Assembly: GCF_007858435.1 (NCBI RefSeq)
Contig: NZ_VIGW01000003.1
Coordinates: 124,001-188,000, forward strand
Direction: 5' to 3'
From: Tsukamurella asaccharolytica
Lineage (GTDB): Bacteria > Actinomycetota > Actinomycetes > Mycobacteriales > Mycobacteriaceae
DNA: 64,000 bases
A model generated the notes under the pieces. The model had not been told where the DNA came from, ran no database searches, and worked only from the letters and a program-made list of their open reading frames with translations. Positions 50,394-60,005 of the stretch are shown piece after piece. The number at the start of each line of letters is the position of its first letter. The first letter of the stretch is position 1. Position numbers and translations under genes: made by a program.

Positions 50394-51620
50394 ATGACCA
50401 CCTCGCTGACGCCCCCGCACACCGACGCCGAGCTCGACGCGACCCTCGGCCCCGTCTACGCCCGGATCGCCGAGGGTGCCGTCGCACGCGAGCGCGACCG
50501 CGAGCTCGTGCACGAGCCCATCGCATGGCTCAAAGAGGCCGGCTTCACCTCACTGCGGGTGCCGAGCGAACTCGGGGGCGGTGGCGTGACACTGCGACAG
50601 TTCTTCCGCCAGCTCATCAACCTCGCCGCCGCAGACTCCAACATCCCCCAGGCGCTGCGCGTCCATGTCAATTTCGTCGAGGATCAGCGACTCGCGAACA
50701 CCGCCGCGGGCGACGCGTGGCTCCGGGCGATCGTTGACGGCACCGTCGTCGGCAACGCGATCACCGAGCCCGGAGCGGGATCCGTGGGCGGCTACGCCAC
50801 CACGCTGACGAAACAGGACGACGGAGGCTACCGGCTGACCGGCACCAAGTTCTACTCCACGGGCACCCTGTACGCCGATCAGATCCTGGTCGCCGCCGAC
50901 CTCGACGGCGAGCGGGTCGGCGTCCTCGTCGACGCGAACGCCGACGGCGTCGAGCGGGTGGACGACTGGAACGGCTTCGGGCAGCGACTCACGGCGAGCG
51001 GCACCACCGTCTTCACCGACGTCGCCGTCCCCGCCGACCGCGTCCTCGGCGCCGGGTACGGCGCCCCGGGCGCGACCTACGCCACCTCGTACCTGCAGTT
51101 GGTACAGCTCGCGGGTCTCGCCGGGATCGCCCAGCGCGCCACCGACGACACCGTCGAGTGGGTGCGGGCCCGCACCCGAACCTTCTCCCACGCTGCGGCC
51201 GACCTGCAGCGCCACGACCCGCTGGTGCAGCAGGTGATCGGGCGGCTCTCCAGCGCGGCGTGGTCGGCGAGGCAGTCCGTCCTCGCCGTCGCCGACGTGC
51301 TCGACGGCGCCCTGGCGGACCGTCGCGTCCACGAGGACCTCGTGCCGGAGGCCGAGCTGGCCGCCGCGCACGCCCAGCTCGCGGTCATCGACACCGTCCT
51401 CAAGGCCACGACGGACCTGTTCGAGGTCGGCGGCGCGTCCATCGTCGACGCCGACCTGCGTCTCGACCGGCACTGGCGCAATGCCCGCACCCTCGCCGTG
51501 CACAACCCGGCCATCCAGAAGGCCCGCGCCGTCGGCGATCTCCTTCTCAACGGCGCCGACCTGCCCTACGCGTGGAACGCGGGCGCTCGCACCGCGACCA
51601 CCGACACCACCGCGTCATAG
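50394..51620 (+). CDS. Acyl-CoA-dehydrogenase-fold flavoprotein, DszC/SfnB-like monooxygenase
   Basis: A 408-residue flavoprotein. ITEPGAGSVGG near 123, LTGTKFYSTGTLYADQILV in the middle domain (piece: GTKFYSTGTLYAD) and a four-helix C-terminal domain follow the acyl-CoA dehydrogenase plan, but the FYSTG variant and the absence of the acyl-CoA catalytic-Glu context recall the FMNH2-dependent DszC/SfnB group that oxygenates sulfur compounds. ATG 50394 gives the natural N-terminus; upstream in-frame sequence is proline- and arginine-rich noise. The following flavoprotein gene is 34 bases away. Confidence 0.83.
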   Translation: MTTSLTPPHTDAELDATLGPVYARIAEGAVARERDRELVHEPIAWLKEAGFTSLRVPSELGGGGVTLRQFFRQLINLAAADSNIPQALRVHVNFVEDQRLANTAAGDAWLRAIVDGTVVGNAITEPGAGSVGGYATTLTKQDDGGYRLTGTKFYSTGTLYADQILVAADLDGERVGVLVDANADGVERVDDWNGFGQRLTASGTTVFTDVAVPADRVLGAGYGAPGATYATSYLQLVQLAGLAGIAQRATDDTVEWVRARTRTFSHAAADLQRHDPLVQQVIGRLSSAAWSARQSVLAVADVLDGALADRRVHEDLVPEAELAAAHAQLAVIDTVLKATTDLFEVGGASIVDADLRLDRHWRNARTLAVHNPAIQKARAVGDLLLNGADLPYAWNAGARTATTDTTAS

Positions 51621-51654
51621 CCCCCGAGTAGTCCGACCACCGAAAGGCACGACC

Positions 51655-52959
51655 ATGACCAAGGCACGCATCGCCATCATCGGCGCCGGAGTGGTGGGAG
51701 CCACCGCCGCGCTCGTCCTCGCCCGTTCCGGGCACCCCGTCGACCTGTACAGCGATCGCACCGCTGAGCAGCTCCGCGACGAGGTCCCCGCCACCGGCAC
51801 CGCCGTCCTCTTCGGTCACTCCCGGGACGTCGATCACACGCTCGTGGAGGAGCTCTACCCCGACGCCCCGCTGTCGACGGGCATGAACACCCGCCTCAAC
51901 ACCGGAGAACCCGGCGCACTCGAGCAGGTGCTCGCCTTCGACCCCGATTTCACGTACACCGCCGCAGGAATCGACGTGCGGCTGCGTGCGTACGACCGCA
52001 TCCGCCTGTTCGAGGAGGCCGGCGGCACCTTCCACGTGGAGACCGTGACGCCCGAGGAGCTCGACGCCATCGCCGCCGCGCACGACCTGACGCTGGTCTC
52101 CACCGGCAAGGGCGGGCTGTCGGGGCTGTTCCCCGTCGACGAGGCGCGGACCGTCTACCGGTCCCCGCAGCGCCACCTCCTGGCAGCCGCGTTCACCGGT
52201 CTCGGCCACGGCGACGACGTCTTCCCCGCCCGCGGGCAGCGCGGAGGCGCGCACAACGTCTTCAACCTGCACACGGACCAGGGCGAGATCTGGATCGGCC
52301 CGTACTGGCACAAGGACGCCGGCGCTACGTGGAGCGTCCTCGGCTTCGCCAAGCCCGGCGGCGAGTGGGTGCAGCGCTTCGGCGAGGCGACCGATGCGCA
52401 GAGCGCGCTCGACGTGGTGGTGAGCGTCTACCGCGACTACTTCCCGGACGACCTTCCGGACATCGAGAAGCTCCGCGTCATCGCGGAAGACCCGCACTCG
52501 TGGCTCCGCGGCTCCGTCACCCCGACGGTGCGCCAGGGCGTGGGACAGACGCGCAGCGGCCGCCCCGTCCTCGCGCTCGGCGACACCGCCATCGCCTTCG
52601 ACCCGATCGCCGGCCAGGGCGCGCAGACCGGTCTCATCCAGGTCGCGGCGCTGGTCAAGGCCATCGAGGCGCGGGGCTCGGACTTCACCGCCGAATGGAT
52701 CACCGACCAGTTCGACCGGCACTGGGAGGAGCGGGGCCATGCGGCGGCGGAGGTCACCCGGCTGTTCCTCGGTGACCCGGACTACGCCTTCGCCGCCGGC
52801 CTGCTGTTCGCGGGCGCGGTCGCCGACGACGCCGTGGGCGCCGCGCTCTTCGGCCTGATCTCCGAGCCCGCGCCGATCCTCGACTTCCACACCGAGGCCG
52901 ACGTCGAGCGGTTCATCGAGGAGGCCAAGACATCTGCGGGAGCGTTCGAACGGGTATAG
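51655..52959 (+). CDS. StyA-like FAD monooxygenase (styrene/indole monooxygenase family)
   Basis: A 434-residue protein with an N-terminal GAGVVGATAAL FAD loop (about residues 9-19), a StyA-type middle region and the C-terminal GDTAIAFDPIAGQGAQTG, the FAD ribityl motif of this family. Relatives epoxidise styrene or indole with FADH2 delivered by a separate reductase (StyB); no reductase is next to it. With the DszC/SfnB-like protein upstream it forms a pair of flavin-dependent oxygenases. ATG 51655 follows GAAAGG. Confidence 0.88.
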   Translation: MTKARIAIIGAGVVGATAALVLARSGHPVDLYSDRTAEQLRDEVPATGTAVLFGHSRDVDHTLVEELYPDAPLSTGMNTRLNTGEPGALEQVLAFDPDFTYTAAGIDVRLRAYDRIRLFEEAGGTFHVETVTPEELDAIAAAHDLTLVSTGKGGLSGLFPVDEARTVYRSPQRHLLAAAFTGLGHGDDVFPARGQRGGAHNVFNLHTDQGEIWIGPYWHKDAGATWSVLGFAKPGGEWVQRFGEATDAQSALDVVVSVYRDYFPDDLPDIEKLRVIAEDPHSWLRGSVTPTVRQGVGQTRSGRPVLALGDTAIAFDPIAGQGAQTGLIQVAALVKAIEARGSDFTAEWITDQFDRHWEERGHAAAEVTRLFLGDPDYAFAAGLLFAGAVADDAVGAALFGLISEPAPILDFHTEADVERFIEEAKTSAGAFERV

Positions 52960-53091
52960 CGTCGAAGGCGACATCCTGCGGACGACACCCGTCGCCGGGA
53001 TCGGAGCCGGCGGCGCCGGTCTGCAGGGTGATCCGCGGCGCCACTCCGCGTGGAGCAACGAGGCGGCCGTGGCAGACTCTGGAAGGTGACG

Positions 53092-53964
53092 GTGCGCATC
53101 GGGCTGGTCGGGGCGGGGCCCTGGGCGCGGGAGACCCACGCCCCGGCGCTCGCCGCGCACCCGGGCATCGACTTCGTGGGCGGTTGGGCCCGCGACGCCG
53201 CGGCCGCCGCCGAGGTCTTCCCGCGGGCCTTCGACTCCCCCGCCGACTTGTTCGACGCGGTGGACGCCGTCGCCTTCGCCGTGCCGCCGGACGTGCAGGC
53301 CGAGCTCGCCGCGGAGGCGGCGCGCGCCGGCAAGCACCTCGTCCTCGATAAGCCCATCGCTCTCGACGTCGACGGGGCCGCCGCCCTCGCCGCGGCCGTC
53401 GACGCCGCGGGCGTCCGTTCGATCGTGGCCCTGACCCGTCGCTTCGCTCCCGAGACCCGGGACTTCCTCGCCCGCGCCGCCGGTCTCGGACCGGTCGCGG
53501 CCGAGGCGCAGTGGCTCTCCGGGGCCGCGCTCGCCGGGAAGTTCGCGGCGTCCACGTGGCGCCAGGAGCAGGGTGCGCTGTTCGACGTGGGGCCGCACGT
53601 CCTCGACCTCCTCTCTGCAATCGCCGGCCCGATCACCGCGGTCGACTCGTCCCGATACGACGCCGGCAGCGACACCTGGACCGCTCAGCTCTCCCACGGC
53701 GAGCGCGCGGCGTCCACGGTGTCGCTCTCGCTGCGCACGCCGGTCCGTCCGACCGTCATGCGGTTCTCCGCGCACTCCGCGCGGGGCCTGGCGGTACTCG
53801 AGAGCCGGGAGACGCCGTCGACGGAGTGCTTCCGGGTCATGCTCGACGAGTTCCTGGCGTCGATCGCCACGGGCACCGACCACTCGCTGGACGTGCGTCA
53901 CGGGCTCGCGCTGCAGCGCGTGATCGCGCAGGTCTGGGCCGGCGGCGGCCCGACGGTGCCGTGA
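53092..53964 (+). CDS. Gfo/Idh/MocA family oxidoreductase
   Basis: A 290-residue NAD(P)-dependent oxidoreductase. The Rossmann loop LVGAGPWARE is at the very N-terminus, and GKHLVLDKPIALD near 80 is the EKP-type motif (here DKP) of the family. The C-terminal sheet domain contains FDVGPHVLDL with the conserved His. Sugars, inositols or amino-sugars are the usual substrates; none can be chosen here. I chose GTG 53092, six bases after GGAAG; GTG 53086 would add two residues. Its stop overlaps the GTG of the next gene (GTGA). Confidence 0.88.
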   Translation: MRIGLVGAGPWARETHAPALAAHPGIDFVGGWARDAAAAAEVFPRAFDSPADLFDAVDAVAFAVPPDVQAELAAEAARAGKHLVLDKPIALDVDGAAALAAAVDAAGVRSIVALTRRFAPETRDFLARAAGLGPVAAEAQWLSGAALAGKFAASTWRQEQGALFDVGPHVLDLLSAIAGPITAVDSSRYDAGSDTWTAQLSHGERAASTVSLSLRTPVRPTVMRFSAHSARGLAVLESRETPSTECFRVMLDEFLASIATGTDHSLDVRHGLALQRVIAQVWAGGGPTVP

Positions 53965-56491
53965 GCGGCGAGCAGTCGCCGCCCGGCGACGCGGCTCCCG
54001 GGCCGGAACTCGAGATCGCGGGCGCCTTCATCACCCGCTCGCTCGACGGCTTCTTCGTTCAGGACGAGGACGGCAGGCTGGTCGCGGTCAACGACGCCGC
54101 CTGCACGAGCACCGGATACACCCGCGCCGAGCTGCTGGGAATGTACGTCCTCGACTTCGTGGAGATCACCGCGCAGGAATTGGGACACCACTGGGACATC
54201 GCCCACGCCGGAACGATGCAGGTGACCCCCGCCATCCATCGCCGCAAGGACGGCAGCACCTTCCCCGTGGAAGCGCACCTGTTCTCCCACGAGGTCGACG
54301 GACGGCGCTACCTCGCGGGCCTCACGCGCGACATCTCCGAGCGGGTCGCCTCCGTGCGTGCGATGAGCGAAGCGCAGCGCCGCCTCGAGGAGCGCGCCGT
54401 GGAATCGGCCCACCACTCCGAACAGGTGGCGGGTCTTCTGCAGGCGGTCATCGACGCCGCCCCCGACCTCGTGTACATCAAGGATCGGCAGGGCCGCTAC
54501 CAGTACATCAACTCGGCGGTCGCGGAACTGGCGGGTGTGCCGCAGTCGATCGCGATCGGCGCGGACGACACGGTCGTCTTCCCCGCCATTGCCGAGGTCC
54601 TGCGCGCCACGGACCGGGAGATCATGGAGACCGGCATCGGGTACGAGGTCGAGGAGTATCCGGAGGTCGACGGTGAAGTCCGGACCTATCTGTCGAACAA
54701 GGCACCCTACTGGGGGGCGAACGGCGAGGTCGTGGGGCTGATCGGCATCTCCCGCGATATCACGGCGGCACGGCGGGATCAGGCGCTGCTCCGGCACGCG
54801 GAGGCGCGGTGGCAGTACGCGATCGACGGGGCCGGCGACGGGATCTGGGACTGGGACATCACCACCGGCACGGTCTTCTACTCGCACCAGTGGAAGGCGA
54901 TGCTCGGCTACGACGACGAGGACGTCGGAACGGCGGTTGTGGATTGGGCGGGGCGCGTCCACCCGGACGACTACCAGCACTGCTTGCGCGTCATCCAGGC
55001 CGTCGTCCGAGGGGAGGCGGCGGAGTTCTCGTTCGAGCACCGAATGCGTACCAAGAGTGGGGGCTGGCTGTGGATCCATGATCGCGGTCGCGTCATGGAG
55101 ACCGGCCCCGAAGGGCGTCCGACCCGCCTCATCGGTACGCACACGGACATCACCGAACGGCGCCGCGCCGAGTCGGAGATCCAGGAGCTGAACCGTCGCC
55201 TGCGCTGGCGCGCCGATCACGACGACCTCACGGGGCTGCTCGGCCGTGCCGCCTTCATCGAGCGGGCCTCGGCCGTGGTCGAGCAGCGCCGCGCCGACGG
55301 TGAGGCCCTCGCCGTGCTGTGGATCGACCTCGACTCGTTCAAGCGGATCAACGACTCGCTCGGGCACAAGCTCGGAGATCAGGTGCTCCAGGTCGTCGCG
55401 CGACGGCTGCAATCGGCGAGCCTGCCCACCGACCTCGTGGCACGGCTCGGCGGAGACGAGTTCGTCGTCCTCTGCCCGCGCGTGGACGCCACGCGACGGA
55501 CCTCGGACTGGGCCGAACGGGTCCGCAGCGCCATGGCGAAGCCCGTGGAGATCGACGGCTTGCAGCTGACCGTCACCTGTTCGATCGGGCTCGTCGAATC
55601 GGGCGTGGCGGACGACGGCATCACGCAGCTGCTGATCGACGGTGACCTGGCGTTGCTGCAGGCCAAGCGGGACGGGCGGAACCGGGTGGTGAAGCACTCC
55701 GCCGGCCTGCACGCGCCCCAGGAGGAGCGGGTGGCCCTGGCGACCCACATCAGGTCGATGATCGCCCGCGGCGAGGTGGTGGTCCGGTACCAGCCGGTCC
55801 TGGACCTCGCGACCGGCGCGATGGTGGGCGCCGAGGCGCTGGCCCGGATCCCGGGCCCCCGGGGCGACGAACTCACCCCGGCGGGCTTCCTCCCGCACCT
55901 GGAGGCGCTCGGCATGCTGCCCGACCTGGCGCGGATCGTGGTGAACCGGGTCTGTGCCGACTTCGCCACGGAGCCGGGTCTCGGCTGGGTGTCGGTGAAC
56001 CTCGCCTCCGAGGATCTCGCCGACCCGCAGCTGCCGAACGCATCGAGAGCGCGATCACCCGGAGCGGGCTGGATCCGGCGCGCCTGATCCTCGAGATCAA
56101 CGAGCGCGTCGTCCCCGAGCGGCACGTCCTGGCGGCCACCCACCGGCTCATCGAGCTCGGAACCCGGATCGCGCTGGACGACTTCGGCACCGGCTGGTCG
56201 AGCCTCGCGCAGCTGCGGGACCTGAACCTCGCGCTGGTGAAGATCGACCGATCCGTGGTGAAGGCGGCGGTCGGTCGAGACGACCCGCAGCTCGAGGCGA
56301 TGCTCGACGCGGCGGTCGCGATGGCCCGGGCCCTCGATCTCGACGTCATCGCCGAGGGGATCGAGTGCGCGACCGAGTTGGCCGCCCTCGCCGCGGCCGG
56401 CGCCCACTACGGGCAGGGTTTCCTGTGGTCGCGCCCCGTAGGCGTCGATCGCCTGCTCCACTGGACGAAACCGGACGACGGGGACGCCTGA
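53961..56491 (+). pseudogene. PAS-PAS-PAS-GGDEF-EAL cyclic-di-GMP protein, frameshifted in the EAL domain
   Basis: Three PAS sensor domains (about residues 22-130, 165-280, 285-410), a diguanylate cyclase with intact GGDEF near 498, and an EAL phosphodiesterase starting near residue 600 (EALARI near 625). The frame of 53961 runs into out-of-frame sequence after position about 56034 and stops at 56087. The rest of EAL continues in the frame one base earlier: LEINERV, LDDFGTGWSS, VKIDRS, AEGIE and QGFLWSRP, to 56491. All metal and catalytic residues of EAL exist across the two frames, so one missing base accounts for the break. It is either a recent mutation or a sequencing error. If real, it leaves a cyclase without phosphodiesterase. 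No hydrophobic segment, so cytosolic. Confidence 0.88.
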
Positions 56492-56544
56492 CCGCCGCGG
56501 TCGACGGTCCGCGCTCTCCCGCCGACCGGCGCTACCCTGGGGGC

Positions 56545-56916
56545 ATGACGCACCCCGGCGACGCCGCACAGCCTCCGAACACCGAGCCGGCCCCAACGGA
56601 GCCGGGCACCGCCTCGTCCGAACCGATCGAGGCGGAGATCGTCGACCTCCCGCCGAGCGGACCAGTGGCACCGTCGTACGAAGAGGTCACCGGCTACACG
56701 AGCGCCGGGGTCCCGACCTTCGACCATGTGCGGGAGAAGATCGAGCGCCGCACGACCACCGCGGTGGGCGCGGAGGAGCTCGCGCACGGCACCGCCGCCG
56801 GCCAGGACGCCGAACGCGCCTTCGCCGAGCGGGAGAAGGCCGCGAAGGCGAAGCTCGAGGAGATCCGCCGGTCGCTGGGTACACCCACTCCGCCCCCGGA
56901 TGCGCCGGAGGCGTAG
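56545..56916 (+). CDS. Hypothetical 123-residue protein, acidic N-terminus and C-terminal coiled coil
   Basis: The N-terminal half is disordered and rich in Pro, Glu and Thr; a middle segment (VTGYTSAGVPTFDHVREKIE) and a charged helix (AERAFAEREKAAKAKLEEIRRSL, about residues 90-112) follow, the latter with heptad-like spacing. I recognise no family, though small proteins of this type are common in Mycobacteriales. ATG 56545 is chosen because upstream sequence is arginine-rich frame noise; the site GGGGGC is weak. Confidence 0.7.
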   Translation: MTHPGDAAQPPNTEPAPTEPGTASSEPIEAEIVDLPPSGPVAPSYEEVTGYTSAGVPTFDHVREKIERRTTTAVGAEELAHGTAAGQDAERAFAEREKAAKAKLEEIRRSLGTPTPPPDAPEA

Positions 56917-57060
56917 CGGAGCACCGTCAGGCCCGGCGTCCCCGTACGCGGAGGCGTCCGAGAGTGTCGTGGCTCACAGCGTAGAACGTCGGGAATCCGG
57001 CGCCTCTCCACAGGTTCGTCTTACCGAGGCCACCTATCGTGAGCGCGTGCGAGGACGGGA

Positions 57061-58314
57061 GTGCGGCCGGTGAACCCCCTGCGGAACCTGCAGCTCACAG
57101 CAGGTCCCGTACCTCTCCTGTTGCTCCTCGCGGGCGCCGCCGCGCTGGCAGGCCTGATCAGCGCTACCCGTCGCACGGGGTCCGCGCGCACCGTGCTCCT
57201 GTGCTTGGGCGCGGCGCTCGCCGCGAGCGCGCTCGTCGACTTCCTCGTCGAGGACGTGTGGAAGCCGTTCCCGGATCGGCTCGACCCGCTTGTGCTGCTG
57301 TGGATCGCCCTGGCAGTGCTGGCGTTACTCCTGGCCGGGGTGCGGGTGGCGCGGGCCCCGTCGTGGCGCTCCGCCGGCCTCAGCGGCGTCGCGGTGGGCG
57401 TCGTGCTGCTGATGGGCGCGGGCCAGGTGAACTCGCTGTACTCGGCGTACCCGTCGGTGGAGGACCTGCTGCCGGTGGACTACCCGGCGACGGTGCCGCG
57501 GCCGAACCCCGGGACGTCCGCCGAGCGCGGCGTCGTCGTGCGCGCGACGGTGCCGCCGGTCCGGTCCCGCTTCGCCGCCCGGCAGGCCCTGGTCTACCTC
57601 CCGCCGGCCTATCTGTCGGGTGCGCGCGAGCGGCTGCCGGTACTGATGCTGCTCCACGGCCAGCCCGGCTCGCCGCGCGACTGGTTCGCGGGCGGCAAGC
57701 TCGCCCGGACGATGGACGCCTACGCCCAGCGCAAGGGCGGCATCGCCCCCGTAGTGGTGGTGCCGGACACGACGGGCGGTCAGTTCGACAACCCGCTGTG
57801 CGCGGACACGCGGCGCGCCCGCGCCGCGACCTACCTGGCCGAGGACGTGCCCGCATGGGTGCGGCAGAACCTCGCCGTCGACGCCGCGCCGCAGGCGTGG
57901 GCGGTCGGCGGCTACTCGTACGGTGGTACCTGCGCGCTGCAGCTCGCCACCCGCTTCCCCGAGGTCTTCCGCACCTTCCTCGCCCTGTCGCCGGAGGCCG
58001 AGCCCGACCTCGGCGGCGGGCTCGAGAGCACGATCCGCGACGCCTTCGCGGGCGACCGCGCCGCCTACGCTCTCGCGGACCCGATGACGCAGCTCTCGCT
58101 GCACCGCTACCCCGACTCGGCCGGGGTGCTGGTCGCGGGCACCGACGACGCCGCCTCGACCGCGGCCGCACGGCGGGTCGCCGCGGCCGCGGGCCGGGCG
58201 GGCATGGAGGTGCGGACCCTGCCCCTGCGGGGCGGCCACAATTTCACGGTGTGGTCGGGCGGCCTCACGGCGGAGCTGGACTGGCTCGGCCGACGCCTGG
58301 GCCTACCGGGCTAG
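57061..58314 (+). CDS. Membrane-anchored esterase (antigen 85/esterase-D-like alpha/beta hydrolase)
   Basis: A 417-residue protein with four predicted membrane helices in the first 125 residues (about 15-35, 42-62, 75-93, 103-122), then an extracytoplasmic esterase domain. MLLHGQPGSPRDW provides the oxyanion region, GYSYGG near residue 285 the nucleophile serine, and RGGHNFTVW near the end the catalytic His; an Asp in AGTDD is the probable third member. This four-helix plus esterase layout is seen in mycolate-family and antigen 85-like wall enzymes, so a cell-wall lipid role is plausible. GTG 57061 follows AGGACGGGA. Confidence 0.87.
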   Translation: MRPVNPLRNLQLTAGPVPLLLLLAGAAALAGLISATRRTGSARTVLLCLGAALAASALVDFLVEDVWKPFPDRLDPLVLLWIALAVLALLLAGVRVARAPSWRSAGLSGVAVGVVLLMGAGQVNSLYSAYPSVEDLLPVDYPATVPRPNPGTSAERGVVVRATVPPVRSRFAARQALVYLPPAYLSGARERLPVLMLLHGQPGSPRDWFAGGKLARTMDAYAQRKGGIAPVVVVPDTTGGQFDNPLCADTRRARAATYLAEDVPAWVRQNLAVDAAPQAWAVGGYSYGGTCALQLATRFPEVFRTFLALSPEAEPDLGGGLESTIRDAFAGDRAAYALADPMTQLSLHRYPDSAGVLVAGTDDAASTAAARRVAAAAGRAGMEVRTLPLRGGHNFTVWSGGLTAELDWLGRRLGLPG

Positions 58315-58350
58315 AGCCGCAGGACCTCCGGGACGCAGGGCTTCGGCCGG

Positions 58351-59376
58351 TCAGGTGCGGAGCAGGGCCCCGGCGGCGAAGTCACCGGCGTGCGCGAACG
58401 CGGCCAGTACGACGTCCTCGCCGGCGCCGATCCGACCGTCGGCGCGGGCCGTGGCGAAGGTGTGCGGGACGCCGACGGCGAACAGGTTGCCGCATTCGTC
58501 GAAGGTGTCGGGGTGCCGTTCCGGCGGGAGCTCGAGGGCCTCGCGCCAGTTCCGCAGGAAGGTGCGGTTCGGCTGGTTCGTGACGAGGTGCCCGACGTCG
58601 GGCCCGCGCAGCCCGCCCGCCGCCGCGGCCGCGAGTGCGACCTCCGGGACGAGCCGGTTGCCGCGGGCGAGCACCTTGGCGATCTTGGCCTCGGTGAAGC
58701 CGACGTGCAGCTGGCCCTCGCCGGCCTCCCAGTACTTGCGCGGCGGTTCGACCGCCGCGGTCATGTCGCCCGCGTACTCGCTGTGCTGCGCGCACACCAC
58801 CTCGCGGACCTCGAGACCGCCGCCCTGCGGATCGGCGACGACGAGCGCCGCGGCGGCACCGTCGCCGGGGATGGCCGCCTGGGGCAGGTTCCGCACCCGG
58901 TCCTGGGTGAAGACGCTGCCGGCGGCGTTGGTCGCGGTGAGCAACAGCGCCGAGCGCGCCGTCCCGGCGGTGAACATCGTCCGCGCGAGCTGCAGCATGA
59001 GGAGGAAGGCGGCGCAACCGCCGTTGTGGAGGTCCAGCACGAGCGAGGGCTTCGATCCGAGGCGGCGCGCGACGTCGCCGCCGCAGCCGACCACGGGCAG
59101 GTCGGGCAGTTGCGAGTGGCTGAGGATCACGTCGGCCTGCTCGATCGCGTCGCCGACCTGCTCCCGGAGCCGGTCGATCGCGGCGCACATCAGGTCGACG
59201 TTCGACTCCCCGGCTGCGGCGTGGTGCCGGTAGGCGGGCGGCGCGAACATCGGGTTCGACGTGAGCGTGCGACTGTCGGCGTCGGCGTACTCGCGGAAGT
59301 ATTCGGCGGGCACCCGGTTCTCCGGCAGGTAGGAGGCCAACCCGACGATGCGCGGGTTGACGAGCGCGGCGGTCAC
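58351..59376 (-). CDS. KAS III (FabH)-like acyltransferase with altered active site
   Basis: A 341-residue thiolase-fold protein. Cys121 lies in HNGGCAAF, like the KAS III nucleophile. The position of the catalytic His (HQANxR in FabH) reads NQPNR at 267-271, so His is replaced by Asn. The GN motif with Asn297 (DECGNLFAVGVP) is kept. Such variants often act as acyltransferases or in specialised metabolism and not in fatty acid initiation. GTG 59376 overlaps the SRPBCC gene by four bases (GTGA); it is the third and last gene of a ThDP enzyme/SRPBCC operon. Confidence 0.88.
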   Translation of the reverse strand: MTAALVNPRIVGLASYLPENRVPAEYFREYADADSRTLTSNPMFAPPAYRHHAAAGESNVDLMCAAIDRLREQVGDAIEQADVILSHSQLPDLPVVGCGGDVARRLGSKPSLVLDLHNGGCAAFLLMLQLARTMFTAGTARSALLLTATNAAGSVFTQDRVRNLPQAAIPGDGAAAALVVADPQGGGLEVREVVCAQHSEYAGDMTAAVEPPRKYWEAGEGQLHVGFTEAKIAKVLARGNRLVPEVALAAAAAGGLRGPDVGHLVTNQPNRTFLRNWREALELPPERHPDTFDECGNLFAVGVPHTFATARADGRIGAGEDVVLAAFAHAGDFAAGALLRT

Positions 59377-60005
59377 GAGGCCATCCACTCGGGCTTGACC
59401 GGCTCGCCGTTGGCGTGCCGGTGTTCGGCGATGGCCTTGAGGTTCTCGAGTTCCATCTGGTGGCCGGCGCCGAAGGTTTCCCACAGATCACCCACCCAGA
59501 CCGGGCGGTCGGGCGGCGCCGTCTCGGGATACGGGTTCTCGTCGTAGAACGGGTGGTGGCAGTTGACCCAGAGTACGACGGAGCCGGGGCGGTTCAGCAC
59601 GAGCTGCGCGTCGACCACCCGCATCAGGTAGATCATCCAGAGGTGTTTCCCCTGGTCCCACGCGCAGTGGTAGTCGATGGTGCGCGCGTCCGGCTGCGCG
59701 ACGGTGCGGGTGTAGATCTCGGTGTCGGCGCCGAGCATGTCCTGCGCGACCCACAGGCCCGGCTCCTCCGTCTCGCGGAAGCCACGCAGGCTGTACGTCC
59801 ACTCCTCGAGGGAACGGGTATCGGAGAGCCAGTCGTACAGCTCGTCGGGTGGGGCGTTCACGTACGACTGCACGGGGCAGAAATCGCCGTAGATCTGCTC
59901 GTGCGGGTACACCGACCGCATCCGGTCGACGAGGATCGGCTGCGCCACCGGGCGCGGGTGACTCTCGATCCGGATGGTGCCGTCGATGTCGATCGCCGGG
60001 ATCAT
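59373..60005 (-). CDS. SRPBCC/START-like protein
   Basis: A 210-residue protein. A segment near residue 45-75 (YVNAPPDELYDWLSDTRSLEEWTYSLRGF, quoted as APPDELYDWLSDTRSLEEW) has the SRPBCC opening (strand, two short helices, then W), followed by a beta sheet and a closing helix (GAGHQMELENLKAIAEH). Relatives include aromatase/cyclases and ligand carriers. ATG 60005 overlaps the ThDP enzyme stop (ATGA) and has AAGGAGC upstream. Function is likely linked to the two enzymes around it. Confidence 0.83.
   Translation of the reverse strand: MIPAIDIDGTIRIESHPRPVAQPILVDRMRSVYPHEQIYGDFCPVQSYVNAPPDELYDWLSDTRSLEEWTYSLRGFRETEEPGLWVAQDMLGADTEIYTRTVAQPDARTIDYHCAWDQGKHLWMIYLMRVVDAQLVLNRPGSVVLWVNCHHPFYDENPYPETAPPDRPVWVGDLWETFGAGHQMELENLKAIAEHRHANGEPVKPEWMAS

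Noticed and set aside
51547-53901. A 784-residue minus-strand frame over the StyA-like and Gfo/Idh/MocA genes
   Set aside because: Low-complexity shadow of two genes whose own motifs are clear.
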